This document shows, piece after piece, positions 1-11,124 of a stretch of DNA of 64,000 nt. Origin of the DNA: Bradyrhizobiaceae bacterium Ga0074131 (GTDB lineage: Bacteria; Pseudomonadota; Alphaproteobacteria; Rhizobiales; Xanthobacteraceae); NCBI GenBank assembly GCA_001464035.1, contig LNEC01000019.1:1-64000 (forward strand). Direction: 5' to 3'. Numbering within the stretch: position 1 is the stretch's first letter; every line of letters begins with the position of its first letter. The notes beneath the pieces were generated by a model that was not told where the DNA came from, searched no databases, and worked only from the letters and a program-made list of their open reading frames with translations. Made by a program: the position numbers and the translations under genes.

Positions 1-122
1 GCACCGCTACAATTGGCACCGGCCTCACGGCGGGATAAAGTCTCAAACACCGATCAGCAGACTCGGTCTAACCGGGAACAACCTGTTGAGGCTCCACAGC
101 TAGTCCTTCTGGCGTCGGCAGA

Positions 123-914
123 TCAGCCGCCGAACCGGTAGTTGACGCCGATCCGGCTGATGACGACCTGATCCTGCATTTCCATGCGATACGGCACGCC
201 CAGGTTTCCAACACCATTACCGTCGCCGATAAAGGTAGCGTCGTCCTTCTCAAAGCGCATGTAGAGCACTTCGCTCTTCAGGCTCCAGTTCGGCGCAAAC
301 GCCCACTCGGTTCCGACGCCGGCCGTCCAGCCAAAGCGAGTTCTGTCCGAGTTCAGGATTCCGATGGCGGGGGGGACGTTGTCATTGAAGAAAGTCGCCG
401 ACCTCTTGAAGTTCGCGAACGCAAAACCGCCGGTCGCATACAGCAACAGGTTGTCGACCACGACGCCCGTACGCACGCGCGCAGTGCCGAACCAATCCAG
501 TTTGCTCGATACCGTGACCGAGTCGGTCAGAGGGGTTGCGGCGGTCTGGTCGCCGTCCTGATTGAAGAAAGAGGCGCGAAGGCCGGTCCAGCTCCAATCG
601 GCCTCGACGCCGAACACGGTGCAACCGGTCTGATAATTGTAACCGGCCTGCACGCCGCCGTTCACACCGCTCCTTGTAGCGACGTCCGTGCCGCTCGCCA
701 GATCGTCATCGATACTTCCGCCCAAGCGGTCGCGGTCGTTGAATTTGTGATCATAGTAACCGTAGCCAACGTTGGCGCCGGCGTACCAGCCGCCGAAACT
801 GGCACAGCGGGGGACCGCTACGGGGCCCGCCTTGTAAGCAGGGCGCATATCCGCGGCGATGGCCCCGCCGGCGGCGAATGTCGCGAACACGGTCGCGAGA
901 AGCAATTTCTTCAT
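123..914 (-). CDS. Outer-membrane beta-barrel protein (Omp25/Omp31-like)
   Basis: This 263-residue protein begins with a clear Sec signal peptide (MKKLLLATVF... with a cut site after AIA). The mature part alternates aromatic and polar residues and carries repeated Gly-Trp-Tyr segments (GGWYAGANVGYGYYD, LDWFGTARVRTG) typical of the Omp25/31 class of eight-stranded barrels. It ends in YRFGG instead of a terminal Phe. A strong ribosome site (AAAGGAG) sits about 8 bases before the ATG. It lies downstream of sucD on the same strand, where I would expect sucA, but a gap of about 117 bases suggests its own promoter. The barrel family is clear; the cargo or structural role is unknown. Confidence 0.85.
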   Translation of the reverse strand: MKKLLLATVFATFAAGGAIAADMRPAYKAGPVAVPRCASFGGWYAGANVGYGYYDHKFNDRDRLGGSIDDDLASGTDVATRSGVNGGVQAGYNYQTGCTVFGVEADWSWTGLRASFFNQDGDQTAATPLTDSVTVSSKLDWFGTARVRTGVVVDNLLLYATGGFAFANFKRSATFFNDNVPPAIGILNSDRTRFGWTAGVGTEWAFAPNWSLKSEVLYMRFEKDDATFIGDGNGVGNLGVPYRMEMQDQVVISRIGVNYRFGG

Positions 915-1031
915 TTTGTTGGCTCCTTTAAAAAAGTACCCGTCTAAACGATGGGAACAATTTACTATGGAACCCGGGAACCGGCTGTAGCGGAGGGGCC
1001 ACAGAAGTTCCGAAAAGTTCCGGGCGGGAAC

Positions 1032-1916
1032 CTACGCCCCGAGAAGGTCGACAAGGGTCTTACCGAGCCGCGCCGGCGACGGCGAAACTTTGATTCCGGC
1101 GGCTTCCATCGCCGCGGTCTTGGATCCGGCGTCGCCTTTGCCGCCGGAGATGATGGCGCCGGCATGGCCCATGCGGCGGCCGGGAGGGGCCGTGACCCCC
1201 GCGATGAAGCCGACCATCGGCTTGCCGCGGCCGCGCCTGGCCTCATCCCTGATGAACTGGGCGGCGTCCTCCTCGGCCGAACCGCCGATTTCGCCGATCA
1301 TGACGATCGAGGTGGTGGCGGGGTCGGCCAGGAACATTTCCAGCATGTCGATGAATTCGGTGCCCTTGACCGGATCGCCGCCGATGCCGACCGCTGTGGT
1401 CTGCCCGAGGCCTTCCTGGGTGGTCTGGAATACGGCTTCATAGGTCAGCGTGCCCGAGCGCGAGACGATGCCGACAATGCCGGGCTTGAAGATGCTGGCC
1501 GGCATGATGCCGATTTTGCATTCGCCGGCGGTCATCACGCCCGGGCAATTCGGCCCGATCAGCCGCGACTTCGATCCCGACAGCGAGCGCTTCACGCGCA
1601 CCATGTCGAGCACCGGAATGCCTTCGGTGATGCAGACGATCAGCGGAATTTCCGCGTCGATGGCTTCGCAGATCGCGTCGGCCGCGCCCGGCGGCGGCAC
1701 ATAGATCACGCTGGCATCGGCGCCGGTTTTTTCCCGTGCTTCGGCCACGGTGTCGAACACCGGCAGGCCGAGATGGAGCGCACCGCCTTTGCCGGGCGAG
1801 GTGCCGCCGACCATTTTGGTGCCGTATGCGATTGCGGCTTCGGAATGAAACGTGCCGTTCTTGCCGGTAAACCCCTGGCAAATGACTTTCGTGTTCTTGT
1901 CGATCAGGATGGACAT
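1032..1916 (-). CDS. sucD: Succinyl-CoA ligase alpha subunit
   Basis: SucD (294 aa) carries the CoA-binding fold and the phosphohistidine of succinyl-CoA synthetase, the TCA enzyme that makes ATP or GTP from succinyl-CoA in the cytoplasm with SucC. The N-terminal [10 protein letters not shown] segment is the CoA-binding loop, GPNCPGVM is a family signature, and the active histidine is in MGHAGAI at about residue 251. Length matches the family (about 290). It follows sucC on the minus strand but is separated from it by a DUF1579-type gene. It starts 37 bases after that gene ends, so the three genes are probably co-transcribed. Confidence 0.97.
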   Translation of the reverse strand: MSILIDKNTKVICQGFTGKNGTFHSEAAIAYGTKMVGGTSPGKGGALHLGLPVFDTVAEAREKTGADASVIYVPPPGAADAICEAIDAEIPLIVCITEGIPVLDMVRVKRSLSGSKSRLIGPNCPGVMTAGECKIGIMPASIFKPGIVGIVSRSGTLTYEAVFQTTQEGLGQTTAVGIGGDPVKGTEFIDMLEMFLADPATTSIVMIGEIGGSAEEDAAQFIRDEARRGRGKPMVGFIAGVTAPPGRRMGHAGAIISGGKGDAGSKTAAMEAAGIKVSPSPARLGKTLVDLLGA

Positions 1917-1953
1917 GTTTCGGGTTGCTTTCGCAGGCGGCGGGTCAAGGGGA

Positions 1954-2433
1954 TCAGTGAATGCGGCGGTAAACGCCGGTGAGCACGTCGGCCCAGCCTT
2001 CCGCGTCGGGCGAGAACTGGATCTTCATGGTGTAGCTGTCGTCGTCGATGACTTCGTAGACATGGCGGGCATTGCCGCGCAGCGAGCCGCGCACCAGGAT
2101 CAGGCTCTTGCCGGTCCAGCCGCCGGAGGCCGGCGACGGCGGGTAGTAGCCGAGCGAGTCGTGCCAGAACAGTTTGTAGAGCCGGTCTTCGCGGTCGTAG
2201 GTGAAGACGCCATGGGTGGCGAAGCTTTCCTTGCCGTCGCGGGTCTGGCGGGTGTCCTGAATGAGATAGAGGCCGTTGAGATCGATACGGGCCGTGACGC
2301 GCGACGTGGCGGGGCCTCCGGCGTTCCAGCGCGACGGGTATACCATCTCCTCGCCGGTCCACTCGCCCGCGAACGCTGCGAGCCTGCGATGCTCCTCGAG
2401 CGGCGTCGGTGCGGCGAGATGGTCCTGGGCCAT
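1954..2433 (-). CDS. DUF1579-type protein between sucC and sucD
   Basis: This 159-residue cytoplasmic protein has no signal peptide or membrane segment. It opens with [18 protein letters not shown], the start of the DUF1579/lipocalin-like beta-barrel pattern, followed by regularly spaced beta strands with aromatic residues ([20 protein letters not shown]). The start lies only 4 bases after the sucC stop, so it is translationally close to sucC and almost surely in the same transcript. No catalytic residues can be named. Its place inside the succinyl-CoA ligase operon hints at a role tied to TCA flux, but that is inference only. Confidence 0.75.
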   Translation of the reverse strand: MAQDHLAAPTPLEEHRRLAAFAGEWTGEEMVYPSRWNAGGPATSRVTARIDLNGLYLIQDTRQTRDGKESFATHGVFTYDREDRLYKLFWHDSLGYYPPSPASGGWTGKSLILVRGSLRGNARHVYEVIDDDSYTMKIQFSPDAEGWADVLTGVYRRIH

Positions 2434-2437
2434 CGGA

Positions 2438-3634
<1,197 letters not shown>

Positions 3635-3691
3635 CTGGACGTTCCCCGAGCCCTCGTGCGGTGAAGTTGGAATTCATCCGCTCTTGCCGTC

Positions 3692-3701
3692 TGGCATACC
3701 A
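3692..3701. promoter_or_regulatory. Palindrome TGGCATACCA upstream of sucC
   Basis: TGGCATACCA is an interrupted palindrome (TGG-N4-CCA) about 58 bases before the sucC start, in the gap between mdh and sucC. It resembles the TGGTATACCA-type half-sites bound by some GntR-family repressors. A related GGTATACC palindrome occurs at 54045-54052. A match this short can arise by chance; no regulator gene is nearby. Confidence 0.25.
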
Positions 3702-3816
3702 TATATCACCGCTGCGAATCCCGACCGGTTCGGAGTTCGATCGCGCCTGTGCTGCTCTTATGCGGCGTCCGCATGGAACGCCGGAAGAAAAAGGCTGCGC
3801 CGGAATCCAAACGCGA

Positions 3817-4863
<1,047 letters not shown>

Positions 4864-4973
4864 TCAAGTCGCGCCATGGCAATTATGGGCCATGCCTTGG
4901 TTTCGTTCGGGGACGCTGGTCATTCCGGGCCGCGGGTGCCTCGTAGACGCGAACCGGCCGTCACGGCACGCCC

Positions 4974-6158
4974 TCAGGTTTCCACCAATCCCGTGCTCGA
5001 CCCGCTTGCCGCGGAATCCTTGTGGCCGTGGGGCAGCGCCAGATAGGACTGCGAACTCATTTCAACCAGACGCGACGACGTCCGCTTGAACTCGTTGGCC
5101 TCATGGCCTTCGGTCGCGGCATACAGCGACAGCGGATCGGCCGCGGCCGAGGCCATCAGCTTCACCGCGTTGTCATAGAGGGTGTCGATCAGCGTGATGA
5201 AGCGCTTGGCGGCGTTGCGATCGGCGTAGTCCATCACAGGAATGCGGTCGATCATGATGGTGTGATAGTCGTGCGCGAGCCGCAGGTAGTCGGACGCCGC
5301 CTGCGGCTTCTCGCAGAGATCTGCGAAGGAAAATCGCGCCACGCCATGCGCCGAACACGGTACATGCAGGATGCGCCCCTTGATCGAGATATCGCGCGGC
5401 CGGCAGGGTGCATTGCCGGTCATCCTGACCCAGGCCTTGTCGAGGGCATCAGCTGCGGCATGATCCGCCGGCACCAGCCACATTGTCACGCCCGCGAGCT
5501 TTTCCAGCCGGAAGTCGGTGCGGGCGTCGAGCCGCAGCACGTGCATCCGCGCGGCGATCTGCGCGATGAAGGGCAGGAACAGCGCGCGGTTGAGGCCGCC
5601 CTGGTAGAGATCGTCGGGCGCGACGTTGGAGGTTGCCACTACCACGGTGCCGAGTTCGAACAGTCTTGAGAACAGACGGCCCAGGATCATCGCATCGGCG
5701 ATGTCGGTGACGTGAAATTCGTCGAAGCACAAAAGCCAGGCCTCGTCGAAGATCGACGCCGCGGTGAGCCCGATCACATCGCCGTCGGCGATCTCGCCGC
5801 GCGCAATATTCTGGCGGTAGCCGTAGATCCGCTCATGCACCTCGGCCATGAATTCGTGGAAATGGGCACGGCGCTTGTGCTTGACCGGGCTCTGCTGAAA
5901 GAACAGATCCATCAGCATGGTCTTGCCGCGCCCGACCTCGCCGTGGACGTAAAGCCCGCGCGGCGGCGCCTCGTCCTTGTCGGCGAACAGCCGGCCCAGC
6001 AGACCCTGCTTGCGCAGCGGCTTGTAGCCGGTCAGCCTCGCCTCGAGGTCCGCGAACGCATCGGCGGCCTGCGCCTGGGCGGCGTCGGCCTCGATCGCGC
6101 CGGAGGACACGAGGCTCTGATATTGGCTGCGGAACGAGTCGTCGGACGGAGACAGCAT
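4974..6158 (-). CDS. zapE: Cell division protein ZapE (AFG1-like ATPase)
   Basis: This 394-residue AAA-type ATPase has a Walker A motif in VHGEVGRGKTMLMDLFF (about residue 90) and a Walker B in LLCFDEFHVTDIADAMI. It also has ATSNVAPDDLYQGGLNR, a signature of the ZapE/AFG1 family. The family is known to act at the division site on the Z-ring, or as a mitochondrial protein-quality ATPase in eukaryotes. An upstream position next to mdh is common in this bacterial group. The ATG at 6158 has an AAGGGG ribosome site. Confidence 0.93.
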   Translation of the reverse strand: MLSPSDDSFRSQYQSLVSSGAIEADAAQAQAADAFADLEARLTGYKPLRKQGLLGRLFADKDEAPPRGLYVHGEVGRGKTMLMDLFFQQSPVKHKRRAHFHEFMAEVHERIYGYRQNIARGEIADGDVIGLTAASIFDEAWLLCFDEFHVTDIADAMILGRLFSRLFELGTVVVATSNVAPDDLYQGGLNRALFLPFIAQIAARMHVLRLDARTDFRLEKLAGVTMWLVPADHAAADALDKAWVRMTGNAPCRPRDISIKGRILHVPCSAHGVARFSFADLCEKPQAASDYLRLAHDYHTIMIDRIPVMDYADRNAAKRFITLIDTLYDNAVKLMASAAADPLSLYAATEGHEANEFKRTSSRLVEMSSQSYLALPHGHKDSAASGSSTGLVET

Positions 6159-6221
6159 GGCCCCTTACGGCCTAGCCCGAGGAAAATTGCAAGGTGGGAA
6201 ATGGTGTGAGGGGTATGCGCT

Positions 6222-6364
6222 TTCTTCTCCCTCTTCCCGTTCTTACGGGGAAAGGGCTGGGGTGAGGGGCTCTCTCAACCAGTACGACTCGCCGATAGTC
6301 CCCTCACCCGAATTTCTTGCTTCGCGTGAAATCCGACCTCTCCCCGCTTGCGGGGAGAGGTCGG
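6222..6364. repeat. Intergenic palindromic repeat, family A copy 1
   Basis: This stretch between zapE and thpR contains two inverted elements built from CCCTC/GAGGG words. The right one is a perfect 14-base stem (CCGACCTCTCCCCG, 6333-6346) with loop CTTG and its exact complement at 6351-6364. It lies four bases beyond the thpR stop codon, so its transcript would fold there and may end thpR transcription. Similar elements lie at 21003-21130, 50459-50570 and 63262-63345. Confidence 0.75.
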
Positions 6365-6367
6365 AAC

Positions 6368-6904
6368 TCACGCGCTCAGCGCGTAGGAATCCTCGACCAC
6401 ATAGGGTCCGCCGCCGGTGGAAGCGCGCGAGGAGAACAGCACGAAGCGGGACGCCGTAAACACGCGCGTGGGGAAATAGCCGCGCACCGACAGATAATCG
6501 GCGACGTCCTGGTTGGAGGCGTCGCGCAGCCGCGCCAGCGTCACATGCGGAGTGAATTTGCGGCCTTCGGGACCGAGCCCGAGGCGTTGCATCAGGCGTT
6601 CCAACTCGGCCTGCAGTTCGATCAGGGGCCGGCTCGGCACCACCGAGGCCACCACCGCGCGCGGCTTTTTCCCGCCAAAACTCGACAGGCCCTGCAGCGC
6701 CACTTCGAACGGCTTGCGGTTGATCCGAAACAGCAGCGAGGCGATTTCGTTCGCGGCGACGCCATCGATATCGCCGATGAAGCGCAACGTGACGTGATAA
6801 TTTTCGGGGTCGATCCAGCGTGCGCCCGGAAGGCCGCCACGCAAATTGGAAAGCGTCTGGCCGATCTCGGCCGGGATTTCCAGTCCAGTGAACAAACGCG
6901 GCAT
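6368..6904 (-). CDS. thpR: RNA 2',3'-cyclic phosphodiesterase (2H family)
   Basis: This 178-residue protein carries the two HxT motifs that define 2H phosphoesterases: YHVTLRFIGD near residue 45 and TPHVTLARL near residue 127. These histidines open 2',3'-cyclic phosphates on RNA ends; ThpR/LigT was named for an RNA-ligase activity in vitro. N-terminal MPRLFTGLEIP matches the family start. It is a single gene on the minus strand with a perfect 14-base hairpin just beyond its stop codon. Confidence 0.93.
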   Translation of the reverse strand: MPRLFTGLEIPAEIGQTLSNLRGGLPGARWIDPENYHVTLRFIGDIDGVAANEIASLLFRINRKPFEVALQGLSSFGGKKPRAVVASVVPSRPLIELQAELERLMQRLGLGPEGRKFTPHVTLARLRDASNQDVADYLSVRGYFPTRVFTASRFVLFSSRASTGGGPYVVEDSYALSA

Positions 6905-7095
6905 CGTAAGACTCCCGATGCTGAGGCGTGATCCCGAAATGTGGACACCGGTTTTCGGGAACGATCACGCCCTGTAACAAAGACCCGGCAACGAATCACC
7001 GATCGTTCTTTTCTAACTTAGATATGTGACTCTGCGAAGCATCCGGCGCGAGGGTCGGAAAAACTCCTGTGCTTAAGGCGATCGCGGCCTGCTTT

Positions 7096-7749
7096 TCAAC
7101 TGCGTTGGGCCGTTACCTTACCCAGAAATGCTTCCACCGTCGGCAGGATGTTCTTGACGATGACGTCGATCCCCTCCGCGGTCGGATGCAAGCCATCGGC
7201 CTGATTGAACCTGGCCTCCGCCGCCACGCCCTCCAGGAAAAACGGATACAGCGGCACCCCGAACGAGGCCGCAAGGTCAGGATAGATCGCGTTGAAACGG
7301 GCGGCATAATCGCTGCCGTAGTTCGGCGGCGCGACCATCCCGCACAGAAGAACGGCAATTCCGCGCGCCTTCAGCCGCGTCAGGATGTCCGTCAGCGCCG
7401 ATCGGGTGACCTTGGGATCCACTCCGCGCAGCGCATCATTGGCGCCGAGCTCGAGAATCACCGCCTCGGTTCCCTTCGGCACCGACCAGTCGAGCCGGTC
7501 GCGGCCGCCGGAAGTGGTATCGCCGGACACCCCGGCATTGATGATGTCAACTTCCATCCCCTTGGACTGCAAGGCCTTTTGCAATCGCGCCGGGAACGCC
7601 GCGGTACCCGACAGGCCGAAGCCTGCACTCAGGGAATCCCCCAAGACGACCATCTTCACCGGCCTGGCCTCCCGGACAGACGTCGCCTGGGCACAGGCCA
7701 TTGCGGGCGCCAGCAGGGTCAGGCTCAACACGAGCATGTGCGCGAACAT
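7096..7749 (-). CDS. tesA: Arylesterase / lysophospholipase, SGNH family (TesA-like)
   Basis: From the chosen ATG the protein is 217 aa with a signal peptide (MFAHMLVLSLTLLAPAMACA). It then shows the SGNH hydrolase blocks: GDSLSAGFG with the nucleophilic Ser, GANDALRG with the oxyanion Asn, and DGLHPTAEG with the Asp-His pair. This fits a periplasmic thioesterase/esterase like E. coli TesA (about 208 aa). The longer ORF start at 7869 would run into the divergent ABC gene, so I prefer 7749, which leaves 49 bases between the two starts. The neighbour pair ybbA/ybbP supports the TesA identity. Confidence 0.88.
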   Translation of the reverse strand: MFAHMLVLSLTLLAPAMACAQATSVREARPVKMVVLGDSLSAGFGLSGTAAFPARLQKALQSKGMEVDIINAGVSGDTTSGGRDRLDWSVPKGTEAVILELGANDALRGVDPKVTRSALTDILTRLKARGIAVLLCGMVAPPNYGSDYAARFNAIYPDLAASFGVPLYPFFLEGVAAEARFNQADGLHPTAEGIDVIVKNILPTVEAFLGKVTAQRS

Positions 7750-7798
7750 CCGCCATGCCCCCTCGACCTCGCCTGCGGAAGTGCCATATGAGCGGACC

Positions 7799-8533
7799 AT
7801 GGACAGTCTCATCAAACCCTCATCATTGGCCGGCCTCGAGCCGGACACCATTGCCATCTCGAACGTCAATCTCTCGCTCGGCGCGGGCGCGGCGCGCGTT
7901 CACATCCTCAAGGACATCAGCCTGCGAGTCGCTCCAGGTGAAGCGATCGGCCTGATCGGCCCCTCCGGTTCGGGAAAATCCACCCTGCTGATGGTGATGG
8001 CGGGATTGGAGCGTCCTGACAGCGGTGAGGTGGTGGTCGGCGGCACCCCGTTCAATGCCCTCGACGAGGACGCGCTGGCGCGATTTCGCGGCCGCCAGGT
8101 CGGCATCGTGTTCCAGTCGTTCCATCTGATTCCGACCATGACGGCGCTGGAAAATGTCGCAGTGCCGCTGGAACTCGCCGGCAGCCGCGACGCGTCCCGG
8201 CGCGCGGCGCAGGAACTGACATCGGTCGGCCTCGGCGACCGCCTGCATCATTATCCCACCCAATTGTCCGGCGGCGAACAGCAGCGCGTCGCCCTCGCCC
8301 GCGCGCTGGCGCCAGATCCGGCGATCCTGGTGGCGGACGAGCCGACCGGAAATCTCGATGAGGCCACCGGCAAGCAGATCGTCGATCTCCTGTTCACCAA
8401 GCATGCCGAGCGTGGCATGACGCTGGTGCTGGTCACCCACGACACCTCGCTGGCGCAGCGCTGCGACCGCGTGGTGCGCCTGCGCTCCGGCCGGATCGAC
8501 ACCCAGCCGGCGGATCGCGAAGCCGCTTCATGA
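7799..8533 (+). CDS. ybbA: ABC transporter ATP-binding protein (YbbA/LolD type)
   Basis: This 244-residue ATPase has Walker A GPSGSGKST, the signature LSGGEQQR and Walker B ILVADEPTGN followed by the H-loop VTHD. The EPTGN form and the order of motifs match the LolD/MacB/YbbA group that powers FtsX-type permeases working on outer-membrane or periplasmic substrates rather than importing solutes. It overlaps the permease gene by ATGA and stands divergent from the TesA-like esterase, the same arrangement as tesA-ybbA-ybbP in E. coli. The start chosen is ATG (MDSLIKPSSL) instead of the longer ORF. Confidence 0.9.
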   Translation: MDSLIKPSSLAGLEPDTIAISNVNLSLGAGAARVHILKDISLRVAPGEAIGLIGPSGSGKSTLLMVMAGLERPDSGEVVVGGTPFNALDEDALARFRGRQVGIVFQSFHLIPTMTALENVAVPLELAGSRDASRRAAQELTSVGLGDRLHHYPTQLSGGEQQRVALARALAPDPAILVADEPTGNLDEATGKQIVDLLFTKHAERGMTLVLVTHDTSLAQRCDRVVRLRSGRIDTQPADREAAS

Positions 8534-11124
8534 GCCTTGCCAGCAGCCTCGCCGCCGTGCCCGCCTCGCGCAGCCACGCCACATCGCTCGCCCTGCGTTA
8601 CGCCCTGCGCGAACTGCGCAGCGGCCTGCGCGGCTTTTATGTGTTCATCGCCTGCATCGCGCTCGGCGTGATGGCGATTGCCGGGGTCGGCTCGGTCGCG
8701 GCGAGCCTCGGCGAGGGGCTGGCGCGCGAGGGCCGTACCCTGCTGGGCGGCGACGTCGCCTTCTCGCTGATCCAGCGCGAAGCCAGGCCCGGGGAAGTCG
8801 CGTTTCTGCGGTCGCGCGGGGAAGTATCGCTGGCGGCGACGCTGCGCGGCATGGCGCGCAGCGACGACGGCCGCCTTGCCCTGGTCGAACTCAAGGCGGT
8901 GGACCGCGCCTACCCGTTGCTCGGTGAGCTGACGCTCAAGCCAAAGATGCCGGTGGCGGATTTGCTGGCCGAGCGGCAAGATTCGTTGGGCAGCGCGTTT
9001 GGCGCCGCCGCCGACTCGATCCTGCTGGCGCGGCTCGATCTCAAAATAGGCGACCGCCTCACCGTGGGCAATGCGACTTTCCAGATTCGCAGCGTGGTCG
9101 TCGCCGAACCTGACAAGCTGGCCGGCGGCGTCGGGTTGGGCCCGCGATTCCTGATCAGCGAAGCAGGGCTGCGCGCCACCGGCTTGCTGCAACCGGGCAG
9201 CCTGGTGCGCTGGATCTACCGGGTCAGACTGCCCGATAGCGCCGCCAACGATCGCGCCGCCAACGCGCTCGTCAGCGATGCACGAAATACCCTGCCGGAG
9301 GCAGGCTGGGAGATTCGCAGCCGCGGCAACGCCTCGCCGCAGCTGGAACGCACCATCAACCGGTTCACCCAATTCCTGACGCTGGTCGGCCTCGCTGCCC
9401 TGCTGGTCGGCGGCGTCGGCGTCGCCAACGCTGTCAAGAGCCACATCGATCGCCGCCGCGACGTCATCGCCGCCTTCAAGGCGCTGGGCGCCACCGGGCG
9501 CGACGTCTTCACCATCTACCTGACCCAGGTGGTCTTGCTCGCCACCGTCGGCTCGGTGATCGGCCTTGTCGCCGGCGGCGCGTTGCCCTTCGCCATTGTC
9601 GGGGTGTTTGGCAAGCTGTTGCCGCTTCCGGTGGTACCGGCGCTGCATCTCGACGAGCTGGCGCTGTCGTTCATCTACGGCCTCTTGACCGCACTCGCCT
9701 TCGGATTGTGGCCGCTCGGCCGGGTGCATGACGTCCCCGTGGCGGCGCTGTTTCGCGAGGCGGTCAGCAGCGAATGGCATCGTCCGCGCTGGGGATATCT
9801 GGCGCTGATGGCCGTCGTCATCGGACTGCTGATCGCGGTGGCGATCGGGCTTGCCTATGACAAGCGGGTCGCCGCGGTGTTCGTGGCCTCCTCGATCGTG
9901 GTGTTCGCGCTGCTGCGCGGCATCGCCGCCGGACTGATGGCGCTGGCGCGGCGCTTGCCGCGCACCCGCATCACGATGCTGCGGCTGGCGATCGCCAACA
10001 TCTACCGGCCCGGCGCGTTGACGCCCTCGGTGGTCATGTCGCTCGGCCTCGGGTTGGCGGTGCTGGTCACCATTACCCAGATCGACGGCAATCTGCGACG
10101 ACAATTCCTGGCGGCGTTGCCGGACCGCGCGCCGTCGTTCTATTTCATCGATATTCCCACCGGCGAGGCCGAACGTTTCGACGCGTTCCTGAAGCAGACC
10201 GCGCCGCAATCGACGGTCGAGGACGTGCCGATGCTGCGCGGCCGCATTGTCGGCGCCCGCGGCGTCAAGGCGGAAGAACTCAACCCTTCGTCCGACATCG
10301 AATGGGTGCTGCAGAGCGACCGCGGCCTGACCTATACCGGGGAAATCCCCAAGGGGTCGAAGGTGGTCGAGGGGCAGTGGTGGAGCGCCGATTATGACGG
10401 AAAGCCGCTGGTTTCGATCGAGAAGAAAATCGCCGACGGGCTGCGGCTCAAGATCGGCGACGAGATCGTCGTCAACGTGCTCGGCCGCGATATCCCGGCC
10501 ACCATCGGCAATATGCGCACTGTGGATTGGCAAGGCCTCGGCATCAATTTCGCATTGGTGTTCTCGCCCAACACCTTCAAGGGCGCGCCGCATACCCATA
10601 TCGCGACCCTGACCGAGGCCCACCCGGACTCGGCCGGCGATGCCCGGATCATCAAATCGGTGGCCGACGCCTTCCCGATGGTGACCAGCGTCCGGGTCCG
10701 CGAGGCGCTGGAAACCATTGGAACGGTGGTAACCAACCTGGTGCTGGCGATCCGTGGCGCCAGCACGGTGACGCTGATATCGGCTATTCTGGTGCTGGGC
10801 GGAGCGCTCGCCGCCGGCCATCGCCACCGGGTCTACGATGCGGTCATTCTCAAGACCCTGGGCGCCACAAGGGCGCGGCTGCTCGGCGCCTACGCGCTGG
10901 AATATCTGATGATCGGCTTTGCCACCGCCGTTTTCGGGGTGATCGCGGGGTCCATCGCGGCGTGGCTGATCGTGACCCGGCTGATGACCCTGAGCTTCAT
11001 CTGGCAGGCCGGCAGCGCGGCGGGCGTGGTCGCGGCGGCGCTGATCGTGACCGTGGGCCTCGGGCTCGCCGGCACGCTGCTGGCCCTGAACCAGAAGCCC
11101 GCCACCGTGCTGAGGAACTTATGA
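8530..11124 (+). CDS. ybbP: FtsX-family ABC permease (YbbP-like)
   Basis: This 864-residue inner-membrane protein has an N-terminal membrane segment (GFYVFIACIALGVMAIAGVGSVAA), a large periplasmic domain and a first FtsX core (FLTLVGLAALLVGGVGVANAVKSH). A central set of helices follows, then a second periplasmic domain and a second FtsX core near the C-terminus (STVTLISAILVLGGALAAGHRHR, then two more helices). The duplicated layout and length match YbbP, the partner of YbbA. Its substrate is not established. It is translationally coupled to ybbA by ATGA. Confidence 0.9.
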   Translation: MSLASSLAAVPASRSHATSLALRYALRELRSGLRGFYVFIACIALGVMAIAGVGSVAASLGEGLAREGRTLLGGDVAFSLIQREARPGEVAFLRSRGEVSLAATLRGMARSDDGRLALVELKAVDRAYPLLGELTLKPKMPVADLLAERQDSLGSAFGAAADSILLARLDLKIGDRLTVGNATFQIRSVVVAEPDKLAGGVGLGPRFLISEAGLRATGLLQPGSLVRWIYRVRLPDSAANDRAANALVSDARNTLPEAGWEIRSRGNASPQLERTINRFTQFLTLVGLAALLVGGVGVANAVKSHIDRRRDVIAAFKALGATGRDVFTIYLTQVVLLATVGSVIGLVAGGALPFAIVGVFGKLLPLPVVPALHLDELALSFIYGLLTALAFGLWPLGRVHDVPVAALFREAVSSEWHRPRWGYLALMAVVIGLLIAVAIGLAYDKRVAAVFVASSIVVFALLRGIAAGLMALARRLPRTRITMLRLAIANIYRPGALTPSVVMSLGLGLAVLVTITQIDGNLRRQFLAALPDRAPSFYFIDIPTGEAERFDAFLKQTAPQSTVEDVPMLRGRIVGARGVKAEELNPSSDIEWVLQSDRGLTYTGEIPKGSKVVEGQWWSADYDGKPLVSIEKKIADGLRLKIGDEIVVNVLGRDIPATIGNMRTVDWQGLGINFALVFSPNTFKGAPHTHIATLTEAHPDSAGDARIIKSVADAFPMVTSVRVREALETIGTVVTNLVLAIRGASTVTLISAILVLGGALAAGHRHRVYDAVILKTLGATRARLLGAYALEYLMIGFATAVFGVIAGSIAAWLIVTRLMTLSFIWQAGSAAGVVAAALIVTVGLGLAGTLLALNQKPATVLRNL

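Noticed and set aside
951-1982. A 343-codon plus-strand ORF opposite sucD
   Set aside because: It is a shadow of sucD with low-complexity Asp/Gly/Arg stretches.
5022-5669. A plus-strand 215-codon ORF opposite zapE
   Set aside because: It is a shadow frame of zapE, antisense to the Walker B region.
8251-10827. An 858-codon minus-strand ORF opposite ybbP
   Set aside because: It is a shadow of the ybbP frame in GC-rich DNA, with a Gln/Arg/His-rich composition and no domain.
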